Both the position numbers and the translations under genes were made by a program. A stretch of 64,000 nucleotides of DNA from Phallusia fumigata (Eukaryota; Chordata; Ascidiacea; Phlebobranchia; Ascidiidae), in the NCBI GenBank assembly GCA_008931825.1, contig QXVZ01020464.1, positions 1-64,000 of the forward strand. The letters run 5' to 3'. Position 1 is the stretch's first letter. The number at the start of each line of letters is the position of its first letter. The notes below the pieces were generated by a model. It was not told the DNA's origin. It worked only from the letters and a program-made list of their open reading frames with translations, and did no database searches. Positions 9,146 to 20,539 of the stretch are shown here, one piece after another.

Positions 9146-11500
9146 GTATAAATGCCTACTTTTATTATCACATAAATTATACCTTTATTAGGAGCTAAAT
9201 TTTTGAATGGTTAAATGCTTGTTTGTTTATCACCATCTTAACCAATTGAAGGTTTATTTTTTTGTAAAATGTAAATGCGAAAACAAAAACTTTTTTACAT
9301 TTTCAGAGCCTAGACCTAAAGTATATCTCCCCAAATTTATCTCAAAATAGCAACGATTAAAACGAAAAAAAGGGCAAGTTTTATGCCATTTGCTGCATAA
9401 TTTCAATTAAACGAAAAATAAATTGTCCCACTTACCACAGTATCCGTTTGCAATAAAGTGATATCTCCTTCCTTTTCGCAACCCTTTCGCAAGTTTTGTG
9501 CCAAATCCCGTTTGGGCGCCGCAATTTAAAGGAAAATCTGCCCCAGTGCCCTCGCAGGTTCCTGTGCAGCGATGCGTCACGCTTGAGCAAGATCACCTGA
9601 TGTTTTTGCCGGTGGCCGGGATCAATGACCTCGAAGTGAAGAAAACATCAGAATAGAGGGTATAGGGGTGAACAAAAATGATTAGGAAATTGTTTCAACT
9701 ACTAATCGTAATTCGGTATGGCAAATATTTTACACAATTTTAATTACACTTACAAAATACAATGTTTGTTACAAGGTTTTCTTTATTCCGTCTTTAAGTT
9801 GTTTTTTGGTTAGTTTGATCCAAGGAATTTAGCCATAAAAATGCTCATTTTGACCCTTTTTTGCATGTTTCCTGTATACATTATTTTCACATGTGATTTT
9901 TGGGGTTACACATAGCAACGTTAAATTTTACATTGAGCTAGTTCGCTAAATCCAACCGTACTGCCGGCCGCAGCCAAACAGATTTCTTCGTATGGGTTGT
10001 TTGTCAACTTCGTTCGGCCACGAGAAGTGACTTTCTCCTTACTGTTAAACAGGTGTTTCGCACCGGTCAACATGTTGTGCGCCGAAAACAAGTTGCCGAC
10101 TCGGCATTGTGGAATGAATCATAGTTCTGTGTGTTCACGCTTTATAATGAACACACCTAAACAATATTTTCCCAGCTAATTTCTTATCTGCACCTGCACA
10201 TATTTGTATTGTAATGATCAACGTCCTAAAAACGAAGGCGCGAATTCTAATGCCTCGACATGTACCCCATGCACATTGGAAGGGTGAAACGAATGAACGT
10301 TTAAAAGTCGTGATAAAGTATTTAGAAACATTTTTTTCCTGTAGTACTATACAAACAAACGATACGAAAAAAATATACCAATTAAGAAACAACTGCATTT
10401 TTGACCTACATTTTAGGGAACCGGCATTTACATGGACAATTAGTTTCCTGGCGTGAGTCCTGCAGGTCAACTTTAAACCTTTACCTGGGTTTGCAGTTTT
10501 CGCTTGACTGAACCTCATACTGCTGACCCAAGATGTTTTGCTGGCTTCAACCAGTTTGAACCAGGTTCTAGCTGCGTTGTTAGAATCTATCGAGTGATGG
10601 TTTGCAACCGGATTGCAGCTTGTATATAGTCCTAGGCTGTTGCGGTGTATTTCAATTTTTTTTCATTTCGTGCATACGTTTGAAAAAAATTGGGTACACA
10701 ACTTGTGGATCAGATTCAAAAGACTTTTTTCATCCGGACACCAATATGGCAAATTTATCGTGTTTTGCGTGGTACAGGGTTTTCGCCATCAGCGTGAGGG
10801 CATTTTTTTATTAACATAAATTTTTTTGTTGATTCAATATAAATAAGGGCATTTATTTATTTTAGGTTGGGGCCATGGGAAAGTTTCTAGCTGCGTTTTT
10901 ATTACCGCGGGTAGTTGTAAAGGAAAACGTTTCAAAATCTGCAGTCCATCAAAATCTGCAGTCCCGTTTCGCTTTTGCTCAAACTCCAGTGCTTGCTTAC
11001 CTTGTTTCGTTCTGACCTTTGTACAGATTTTTACGCATGTAGGGATGTAAGTGACTTTAGCCATGTCGAGGAATCACGATTGCTTGCACCATACAACCAA
11101 AAACCGGTTTTAACCGGTTAATGGCGGTAGTTTTAAGTTGTAGAGCATGATCCAAAACCCACTTACCAGACGTTACGAGGCGTCATCACATCGCGAACAC
11201 CTGTATCGCAAGGAATGAAGGAATGTAATTGTACATGTTAGTGACGGGTTATGTTGGGAGGAGGATGGGTTATGTTTCACAGAGGAACCATTGCTGGTAA
11301 AGTCACATCCGTTTAATATTGTTGTCAACTTTCTGACAGACTGCCTTTAACAGACGAAAGAGTGTTTACTGAACATGTAATAGCGATATTATGTACCTAA
11401 ATATTACAACTTATCTGTGCGAATATGAGGTGATAAGGACGATAAAACTGACGACAAAACTTGAGGCTCGGGCCTGCATAAAATTTAAAGGAAAAACTTT

Positions 11501-11755
11501 GTTTTGGTCTTAATCCAAAACCATCACATGCCCTGTAAACTTTAACCTACAAGTACCTAATCAATAAGAATTAGTGGTGAACTCAAAGGTTTCCGTTCCG
11601 CCACCAAACCCCTCCAACAATCTCCGGTACGAGCACCGCGGACGGGCTTTCAACATCACGTGATCAGCATGTGACCATTGTTTTCGTTTATTGCATCAGA
11701 AAGCAGCTCTTAGCGACTCTCGCAAAGCCATTTCACTGATACACGAAATTGTGAC
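11501..11755. repeat. Highly conserved stretch shared with 19926-20190
   Basis: About 255 bases match block III at roughly 95%, far above the surrounding spacer. It includes TCACGTGA at 11656-11663. A minus-strand frame in this area is intact in block III but shifted here, which argues against protein coding. A regulatory element, a promoter relic or a gene-conversion tract are all possible. Confidence 0.6.
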
Positions 11756-12310
11756 GTCGCACACAGGAGCACCCGTTACGACTTCAGCGAATAATGAATG
11801 TGTTGACATCATAAAATGAAGTGAGTGGATAAGGGGTAAAATGTAATGCCACATTACTTTGATTTCATCAAAGTTTAATTTTCGTGTTTTAAAGTTGCTA
11901 CGGCAATTTTGCTTCCCCGGACATTTCGACACAAAATACCAATTTTAAAATTTTCAATTTATGATGGCACGGTAATACAGCTTTAAAGTAAAGTAATGTT
12001 GGCGAGGAAAAATTAGACCTGTTTGCAACACGTTTGGTACAAGTTTTGTAAAGAGACACATTTAATTCAGTCAAGGGTTAAATGCTTTTTAAACACATAA
12101 AGCAGTTTCAGTGTCTTGATTTTAACAAAATATAAAAACGCAAATAGGGTAAAGAAGACAATTTTGGGGTGAATTCTCGAATGATTATGCGTGAAGCTCT
12201 TCTGCTAGCCAGCTTAGACTGTGCTCGCAAACAGGTTGATGTATGCTGGAAATGTCATTCAATGTTGGTTACAATTTGATTTTTAAATGAGCCCGGAAGC
12301 TGACTACCAT

Positions 12311-13357
12311 CTAATGATCGGTGTCTGAAGCTTCTCTGCCAAACACAACAGAAGCGCAATTTCGCGCCATACAATTGAAACAGCTCGGGATTTTTATCTG
12401 TTCACGACGAGGCTGGTCGGCGGGGCACTCATCAGCGCAATGGTCGTGACGGCACTGCTTCAGTGGTCCCTTGCATTGGTCCACGCACGTCTTGCAACCC
12501 TCGACGGAATCACTGTAGCAGCCTTCGAAGCAGATTCGTTTGTTTTTGAAACATTGCGTCTTGTCTGCAGATTAATACGACAGTCGGTTAAATGAAGTAC
12601 ATTTGAGGTTTGTTGAACAAACTAAAGTAGCAAATGACGCAAAAAGTGCTTTTGTTACGTCATTTCAGTGTTTAGCCCAGAGTATTTATTTTTTTAACTG
12701 ATTTTGGAACTAATAAAACCCAAGTATATAATCATGTGAACTGAATGAGTATGGCGACGTAAAAAACATTTCAGTGTTTAGCCCAGAGCATTTCTTTTTT
12801 TTTAACTGACTCGGAAACTAAACCACAACTAAAACATAATTCTTGGCTTTTGTAGTAAAATGTTTGATTCTACCAAAGCGTATGGCAATATCACCGGTTG
12901 GCGTCTCAGCGTCTGTTCGGTGAAGTCAAATTTAGCTGAACTAAGAACGTATAACAACCACTGGACAACATCACAATGCATTTTGTTATGTCAGATATAC
13001 GATTCCCACGCCCCTTTACCAAAACTTACTGACTCCTTCGGCGCATTGTGCATCATGGCAAGTCTGCATACAATCGGGTATTGTAGTTGGGCACTCTGTG
13101 CAGTTGCCTACACACTCTCTCATCTTTTTGATCGCCCTTCCTCTTTGTATGAGGTTTCTACCTCCCCTTCCTCCATGGTTTCCACCTTCTCTTACTCTAT
13201 GGTCTCCACCTTCTCTTCCTCTATAGTTTCCACCTTCTCTTCCTCGACCTCCCATCCTTCCATGATTTCCAGGTCCCCTTCCTCCATGGTGTCCCGCCTC
13301 AGTTAGTACGAGGAGAGCACATCCCAGTAAGAGAAGAAGAAACAAGGTAAACTTCAT
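12311..13357 (-). CDS. Vanabin-like secreted 18-Cys protein, copy 4
   Basis: Exon 1 is 13357-13030 (328 bases, as in copy 3) and exon 2 is 12564-12311 (254 bases, as in copies 2, 3 and 5). The intron is 465 bases, phase 1, donor GTAAGT, acceptor CTGCAG. The product is about 193 residues: signal peptide (MKFTLFLLLLLGC core), a Gly/Arg-rich stretch with GREGG units that is more acidic than in copies 1-3, and then all 18 family cysteines. Exon 2 runs from NKTQCFKNKRIC to the end DTDH. The start is the ATG at 13357, because the more upstream frame has no ATG and the signal peptide aligns with the other copies there. As in the other members, an unspliced read would stop shortly after the donor. 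Confidence 0.8.
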
Positions 13358-14041
13358 TTTCGCAGCGTTTTGTAGAACCAGAGTCGATTTAAAAGTTTTG
13401 CTTAGCTTTTTTCCTATGGACACAGAAACAAGTTTTATCTTTGCATAAAATTATAAATTAGTTTTGACGTGAAAATTCAGTAGACAAGAGTGATTTAAAG
13501 TTCTCTTTTTGCAGACCCTTAAAACAGGCATGATCAAGTTGGTTTGGAAAACGAACCTGTCACAAACACGACGTAATAAGATAATTTACGCGATGTACAA
13601 GTTTTATTGATGGTTGTTGAAGGATATTTCTTTGGATACCTGCTAAAGGTTCATGGTCAAATTCCTTATATTGCAACAATAAGTAAAATGGTGGTTTTCA
13701 CCATATTACCATTCTACATACGCTATCACTCAGTTTAAAAAGGGGTACATTCACTACAATATTAAGCGTGGTAACCAAGAAGTATATGGAGTCAAACGAA
13801 ACGGATCACACACTATCATGACCATATCTACCAGCTGCAAAAGTTTTATTTATTGCCAAAAGTGTATGGACAAGCTGAATTAGGTTGAGAAAAAACGTGT
13901 CTCCCCCCAGGAAAAGGGCCCTATAATGAACCACGATTCAGTCGCATGAAAAACCGTCGCAAAGATTGCATAAACCGCTGCAAGCACCTTGCAAGAACGC
14001 CTACGTGACAAATAAACTATCACGTGATTGTCAACTTCTTG

Positions 14042-14094
14042 GTTGCCTGGCAACAACAACAGCACTGTGACGACAGGGAAGTAGTTAAGGAATC
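14042..14094. promoter_or_regulatory. RFX X-box plus CRE/ETS-like motif, block II
   Basis: GTTGCCTGGCAAC at 14042-14054, then the conserved TGACG...GGAAGT stretch at 14065-14094. Spacing and sequence match block I closely. Confidence 0.45.
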
Positions 14095-15758
14095 AGCGGA
14101 GGCCGAATAGCTTCCGTTGTGGGCAAATTTAAATTTTGATGAAAATTTTCTTTCGGGAAAAATTTCGGGGATTGAATGGGGTCATTTGCACAGATGCTAG
14201 GGTAAAGGAGAGCAACAAAGGGCCATTTTAAAAACACTGGGGTCAAGTGATATTAAAGAAAAAGGTAAAAAATCCTTCATAAAACAAAAAAATAAAACAA
14301 ACTGGAACTAAAATTTTTACTTTAAAGTTGAACAGATTATCAACCAAGGTGCCACAATTTGCATCCCACTTATTAACACAAAACTAATTAGGAAAGGCTT
14401 TTGGCGCTTTTTACGGTGTTTATTTGTCAAAAAGTCTAAGAGCGATTCAAAAACAAACAAGCTTGTCTGCCTGTAAAATCCTAATGCAAAAACAAAAACG
14501 CGATAAGAACTCTTTTTTACATTTTTAGTATCCTAATTAAAAGCTAAAAGTCATTCTTCCCTAAATTTATCTAAAACAAAACGCTTTAGTTATAAATACA
14601 AGCTAAAAAGTAGCATTAACGAAGTATTTCTTAAAAAAACGAGCAAATATTATAATATTTACCGCATTTTAATTAAAAAATAAAAAAATTGAATATTTTA
14701 CTAAAAACCAACACAAAACCTTGATTTAAACGCTCTTACCACCGTATCCCTCCCAAAGAAGTCAATTTCCTTTCCTTCTCGCAACGCTTGAAGTTTTTGT
14801 GCCAAATACCGTTTAACACACGCCATTTAAAGGAAAATCTGCACCAATATGTATTGGTTACGCTTGAACAAGATCACCTGACGTTTTCGTCGGCGAAGGA
14901 AAAAACGTTTTGGGTTTGCGGGGGTGTAAAAAATTGTTTAAACTTCTAACTATCATTAAATATGCTCTTTTTTAAATGCGATTTTAACCACACACACAAA
15001 ATAAAATTATTATTATACATCAAACCAACATTAGAGGTCAAATTCGGTAACAGATTTGTAAAAATCGGAAAAGTTTATTTCTTGTTACGCTGGAGGTTGT
15101 AAAAAAATTGGGGGTTTTAAATAGTTGTCAGCAAGTTTTGTTTCAACTTCCGACACTTACATGGACGATTGAATCCTTGGCGTGAGAAACCCGCTGTCGG
15201 CCGATTTACAGCTTTTCCCGGGTTTAAAAAAGTTACTTCTTAGGAAGTTTTCGCTGTACTGAACCTGATGTTAATCGATAGAATACATATAATTAATAAA
15301 GTACATTTTTCGGAATTTCAGGTGGAGGCAATTGCATGCCCCCTCATGCCCCTACGTGCCGCCGCCCATGCTCTTGAGCCAAAATCTTTTGTTAGCTCTT
15401 ACCAGTTTACAACTGCGTTGCTGAAATCTATGAGGCAAAGGTTTTTCGTGAGCACATTGCGTTTAAATTTTTACTTTCCTTGATTAGATTTAGGTTCCAC
15501 AACTTTCTTTTAAGGTTGCATATAGACACTTTGTTTACCTTGTCACCAAAGATTGGCAAAACTAATCGTGTTTTGCGGAATGCACAAATGTGTTAGATTG
15601 TGTGTTTAGGCATCATAAAATGTGTGGGGGTGGGTTGGGGATATAGAATAGCACAAAAATATTGTCACGTCAAACAAAATTAGCATTTTTAAGTCATGCG
15701 GAAGGTTACTTGTGAAATTTTTGGGGTGTTACTGCTTCTCCGGATCAAATGTGTAGGA

Positions 15759-15976
15759 CAGGGGTGTCCAAAGTGCGTCCCACGGCATTTCACGTGGCCC
15801 GCGGCTGTGGTTTCAAACTGTGTTGCAAATGGCTCGTTTGGATTTAGCTTTTTGGTTGAAGCGACTTGCGACTGTACGCAAAAGCTTTCCGTGGAACCTC
15901 GGCAATAAAGAAGATTACATGGTACTGACGCAACGCAAATAATTGGCATTCATTACAAAAAGTTTAGACACCCCTG
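15759..15976. mobile_element. hAT-type MITE (218 bp), same family as 5366-5725
   Basis: Starts CAGGGGTGTCCAAAG and ends AGACACCCCTG, with the internal GGCATTTCACGTGGCCCG shared with the copy at 5366. The 8-base flanks (gtgtagga, gtgttaaa) match only in part. Block III has homologous sequence on both sides but no insert, which supports insertion after the block duplication. Confidence 0.8.
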
Positions 15977-16447
15977 GTGTTAAATGTCCCCTTGTTAGTA
16001 GACAAATATTATAAGTATAAAAAATCCAAATTTTGAGTACGAAATGCCGAACATCTTGGAGCTAAAAATGATTTTGCCAAACTAACAAGAACGGCAGACA
16101 CAAAAACGAAAAATTTTTATGTTATGGTAAGACAGTTCAAAGAAAGCAATGTAAGTAAGGAAAAGGTAGACCTGTTTGCGGTCACCTTAACATACATAGG
16201 GTTACCTGTTTTTTAACACTGAAAGCAGTTTCAATGCCTTGATACGCGATTTTAAAGAAATGCAAAATAGGCCTTTTCAATTGGTTTCAATAGCGTTTTA
16301 GATGATATTGGGTAAATTTACAAATGATCGCGCGAAGCTAGTTTACTAATAAGCTTCGACCGTGCTCGCAAACAGGTATATGTATGTTGGTGATATCATT
16401 TAATCTTCGTAAGAATTGTATTTAGGAACTAAACGGGACTCTGAAAG

Positions 16448-17874
16448 CTAAGGATCGGAATCTGAGGTTTCACTGCCAAAGGCGACAGAACCGCAATGTT
16501 GCGCCATACGATTAGAACAGGTCTGGACTTTTATCAGTTTGCGACGGGGCTGCTTGGCGGGGCTCTCTTCAGCGCATTTGCCGCGACGGCACTGCCTCAG
16601 CTGGACCTTGCATTTGCCCACACACGTCTTGCAACCCTCGACGGAATCACTGTAGCAGCCTTCGAAGCTAATCCGTTTGTTTTTGAAACATTGCGTGTTG
16701 TCTGCAGATCAATACGACAGTCGGTAAAATAAATAGAAAATTAGCAAATGGCACAAAAAGCGTTTTAGTGACTGTTACGTTTTACCAACCGTTGTGATTT
16801 TTATTTTCCCGGGCCAACTTAGTAATTCGTCTGCAACGTCATAATTGACAAAACAATCTGTATTTCATTGGGTGACGTAAACTGCCTGTTTTCCTAGTGT
16901 GTCACAAATCACAATAAATTTGAAGATTAAAGTGCCGCGTGTTGCATGTTGGAAAGTTGTTGCTGAGGTAATGCGAACTTCTGTGTTGTTATGTGGTAAG
17001 GATTCAGTAGAATAAATTTAATTAGTTTATTGTTAATGACAGACGATAAACTAGTGCTAAATTGTTACTTGTCGATGTTGTGTACTAAGTTGATGTGGTA
17101 CTGCCTCTTTGCCTTGCTTGTAAGTTTGGTCCCTGCATGTGAGCCCTTATTCGTACCGAATTAACTTACTGAGATATAACTTAGTTATATTGTTTATTGT
17201 GTAGAACCTGTTCGACTCCGCATTCTGAAAGTTTTGTATGGTGCTAACCCCTGTGGCAAAACAGTTGATAAGGTTTGGTAATTATGAGTTGCGATGTTGT
17301 CATGTTTAAGCTATCGTTTTCCTTACACAGAACAACCAGGATCGACCGGTATTTGACCAATCAAATAATGTGTTTCTTGGGAACCTGGCATACAACCATG
17401 TGACGTGAGTAAGCATTGTGACGACATAGACTAAAACGTAATTGTTGGCTCTGTAGTGAAATGTTCGATGCCACCAGGCTTTTAAATATTACCAATTGGC
17501 GTTTCAGTGGCCTAATGGTGACGTCAAATTGATGTAAAGAAACGAGTATAATAACCACTGAAGAACTTCAAAATGCACTATGTTATGTTTAGTATACATT
17601 TACCTACACCTTATTAAAAAAACTTACTTAGTCCTTGGCTCATCGTGGCAAATCTGCATACAATCGGGTATTGATTTTGGGCACGCCGTGCAGTTGCCTA
17701 CGCACTCTCTCATCTTTTTGATCACTCTTCCTCTTTGTATAAAGTTTCCACCTCTTCGTAAATTCCCCGTGCCATTTCTCCAAGGTAACCATCTTCACTT
17801 CCTCCATGTCCCGCCTCCGTAAATACAAGAAGTGCACATCCGAGGAAGAGAAGCAAAAACAAAGTAAACTGCAT
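16448..17874 (-). pseudogene. Decayed vanabin-like copy 5
   Basis: Exon 1 is 17874-17628 and exon 2 is 16701-16448. The splice-site contexts are still recognisable (GTAAGT donor, CTGCAG acceptor, exon 2 again 254 bases). The signal peptide (MQFTLFLLLFLGC core) is intact. The Gly-rich part is much shorter and the reading frame does not run through exon 1 into the cysteine block. Exon 2 remains open, but several cysteines that are invariant in the other copies are replaced, so nine disulfides could not form. The E-box context upstream is also gone. Together these suggest a copy that has lost its constraint. A young, still expressed variant cannot be excluded. Confidence 0.7.
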
Positions 17875-18474
17875 TTTAGAAGCGTAGAACCAGAGTCGAT
17901 TTAGGATGTTTTTGTTTTACTTTATTTTGCCTAGAAAAACAAGTTTTTGTTGTGCACAAAGTAAAAAATTAGTTTTGATGCAAACATTTAACACACAAGA
18001 GTGATTTCTCTTCAGGCAACAACTATGGCTGATATTGGGTGTTCGAACCCACGACAGATAACATTTTTTGTTTCAGTAAACTAACAATTTAAAATTTAAG
18101 ATCAGATCAAACATAACTTATATGAGGTCGATACATACAAATATAATAGTTGTTGGGTTCAGATCTGAATAGAATGCAAATACATTTAAGAATGGAAAGG
18201 CATAGCTTGACATAACTGTGCGTTGTTTTCAAAACAATACCAACTAACGGCTATTGTCACAAACACGACGTAACAAGATAATGTACGAAAGTTTTGTTGG
18301 CTGGCTGCCAAAGGTTTGTGTTCGAATTCTTAAAAATGGAACCATGATTTAGTCACACGAGAAAAAGTTGCAACGATTGTGTATATCAAAGCAGGCACTT
18401 TGCAAGAATGTCAACCATGTGACAATCATGCTGTAACGTGTTTGTCAACTTTGCCCGACAGCAACAAGTGTATA

Positions 18475-18504
18475 CTGTGACGACAGGGAAGTAGTTAAGC
18501 AATC
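18475..18504. promoter_or_regulatory. CRE/ETS-like conserved motif, block III
   Basis: The TGACG...GGAAGT stretch is almost unchanged from blocks I and II. The RFX X-box upstream is degenerate here. Confidence 0.35.
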
Positions 18505-19925
18505 GACGACGAAGACCTTAAACCTTTTGATATGGGCGCATTTGGATGTCACGCGAATTTCCGGGGTTCGGATGGGTTCATTGGCACAGACGGACTGAGA
18601 CTTGTTGCTAAGGTAAATGTAAACCACCAGGGGTCATTTTAAAGCGACGTGGTAGCGTGCAAAAAATATGAGAGCCTTTGCAAAAAGCAAAAGGAACTGG
18701 AACTGCAATCAATGCTTTAAATAAAATTTTCACTGTTTTGTATCCCACTTCTTAAAACAAAACCCAATAAGGGTAGTTTTTAGGGATTTTTTAAGGTCCC
18801 TTATAAAATCACTTTTTAAGGGGGAAATTGCCAAAAAATCCGGGTGCGGTAAAATTGACAAACTTGTCTGAATCCTAAAACAAACAACAATTCAAATTTT
18901 TTACATTTCCAGATCCTGAATAAAACTTGGAAGCATATCTGTTCTGAATTTACCTCAAACAAAGCGCTTTAGTTATAAACACAGAAAAAAAGTAGCAATT
19001 ACACAAAACAATAAAAAGTATGCGCAAATATTTTGCCATTAATACCGCATTTTAACTTAAAAAACTAAATGGATCGTTTCAATCAATAACAACACAAAAC
19101 CATGATTCAAAACCCTCTTTTCACAATATTCTTCGCAAAGAAGTCAACTTCTTTTCCGTTTTACAACGCTTAAAGTTTGTGCCAAAGTCCCGCAATTTAA
19201 AGGAAAACCTGCACCAGTGTGTATTGGTCACGCTTGAACAAGTTCACCTAACGTTTCCGCCGGTAAAGAAATCTGTGGTGAGAGGGTTTGGAATCATGGT
19301 TTTGTGTTGTAAAATAAAATGATCGATTTTTTTTTGTTTTTGAGTCAAAATGCGGTAAATTGTGTAATATTTGCGCCATGTTTCGGATGGTTTGCATAGT
19401 GCTGCGAGCGATTTCAATGTTTTCCATTTCGGGTATACAGGACGTTAAACATTTACTTTCCTTACATTTAGGAAACACAACTTTACACTAGACGTTTTTT
19501 ACCTTGGCACTAATGTTTGGCACTCGAAATTTAGTTTGTAGTGAACAAGGTAATTGCTTTCAACTTTCCACGAATAGTCGTAAAGAAAAGCATGAAACTG
19601 GAGGCAACCAGCAAATTGGCAGACCTCACTTCGGTGCTTGCACGGTCCGCCTTGTTTTCGCTCTTACCTTTGTACAGACTTGCAGGGGCCGGCGTGATTT
19701 CAGATAGGAGGGAGTATTGTACATGTTAATGACAAGGAAGATGGGTTTTATTTCGCCAAAGATCGATTCCTGGAAAGTCAGTTAAGCATAAAATTGCTGC
19801 CTTTCGTGTAGTGATATTATGTCCTCAAATTGTTCTGTGTGAATACAATATAAAAAGGAAATTACCATCGACTGTAGAACTTGTACACGCGGCCCTAGGA
19901 AAAAATCGAACTCGCATCCAACTTT

Positions 19926-20190
19926 GTTTTGATCTTTATCCAAAACCATCACATGCCCTGTAAACTTTAACCTACAAATACAATCAATAGGAATTAGTGG
20001 TGAACTCAAAAGGTTTCCGTTCCGCCACCAAACCCCTCCAACAATCTCCGGTACGAGCACCGCGCACTCATGGGGCTTTCACGTGATCAGCATGTGACCA
20101 TTGTTTTCGTTTATTGCATCAGAAAAGCAGCTCTTAGCGACTCTCGCAAAGCCATTTCACCGATGCACGAAATGATGACGTCACACACAC
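19926..20190. repeat. Highly conserved stretch shared with 11501-11755
   Basis: Carries CACGTG at 20080-20085 and, just beyond the best-matching part, a perfect CRE palindrome TGACGTCA at 20176-20183. An open minus-strand frame covers part of it (19782-20060) but is not kept in the partner copy. Confidence 0.6.
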
Positions 20191-20539
20191 ACACACAAGG
20201 AACTTTGCGACGTCGCACTTGACAACTGAATAATGGAACGTCAGTGCAGCCGTTGTGACGTCAGTGAGGAACAATTAACGCACAAGTGTCATTGAAATAG
20301 AACAGGGTTGCTGACATCATAAAATTGGGTGGTGGGTACGGGGTAAAAGAATAGCGTTATAACATTGTGACGTCATCAATGTTTAACTTTTGCATTTTTA
20401 AGTCGTACACTACGTTACTTGTGAAATTTTGGGGGTGCAGTTGCCAAGTGGATTGTTCCTTGTAAGTATACAACAATAATAATAAAAACCTAAACTAAGT
20501 TGAGCACAAAATGTCGTACATCGTGGAGCTAAAAAGATG

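Larger units (their letters stand above)
8230..12300. other. Intergenic block I
   Basis: I see no convincing gene here. It is paralogous to 13430-16440 and 17880-20540: the same landmarks occur in the same order (a promoter-like motif, a stretch around 9470-9610, a stretch around 10490-10590, then 11500-11900). It also carries a hAT-like element at 8904-9145. The open frames are short and not conserved between the blocks. Confidence 0.7.
13430..16440. other. Intergenic block II
   Basis: No gene recognised. It is paralogous to blocks I and III along most of its length. It carries the X-box motif at 14042-14094 and a hAT MITE at 15759-15976 that block III lacks at the corresponding place. Confidence 0.7.

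Noticed and set aside
18030-18070. TGTTCGAACCCAC B-box-like sequence
   Set aside because: No A-box at a suitable distance on either strand.
19782-20060. 92-residue minus-strand frame containing VPEIVGGVWWRNG
   Set aside because: The paralogous stretch at 11501-11640 has indels that break the frame, and no splice-supported gene could be built.
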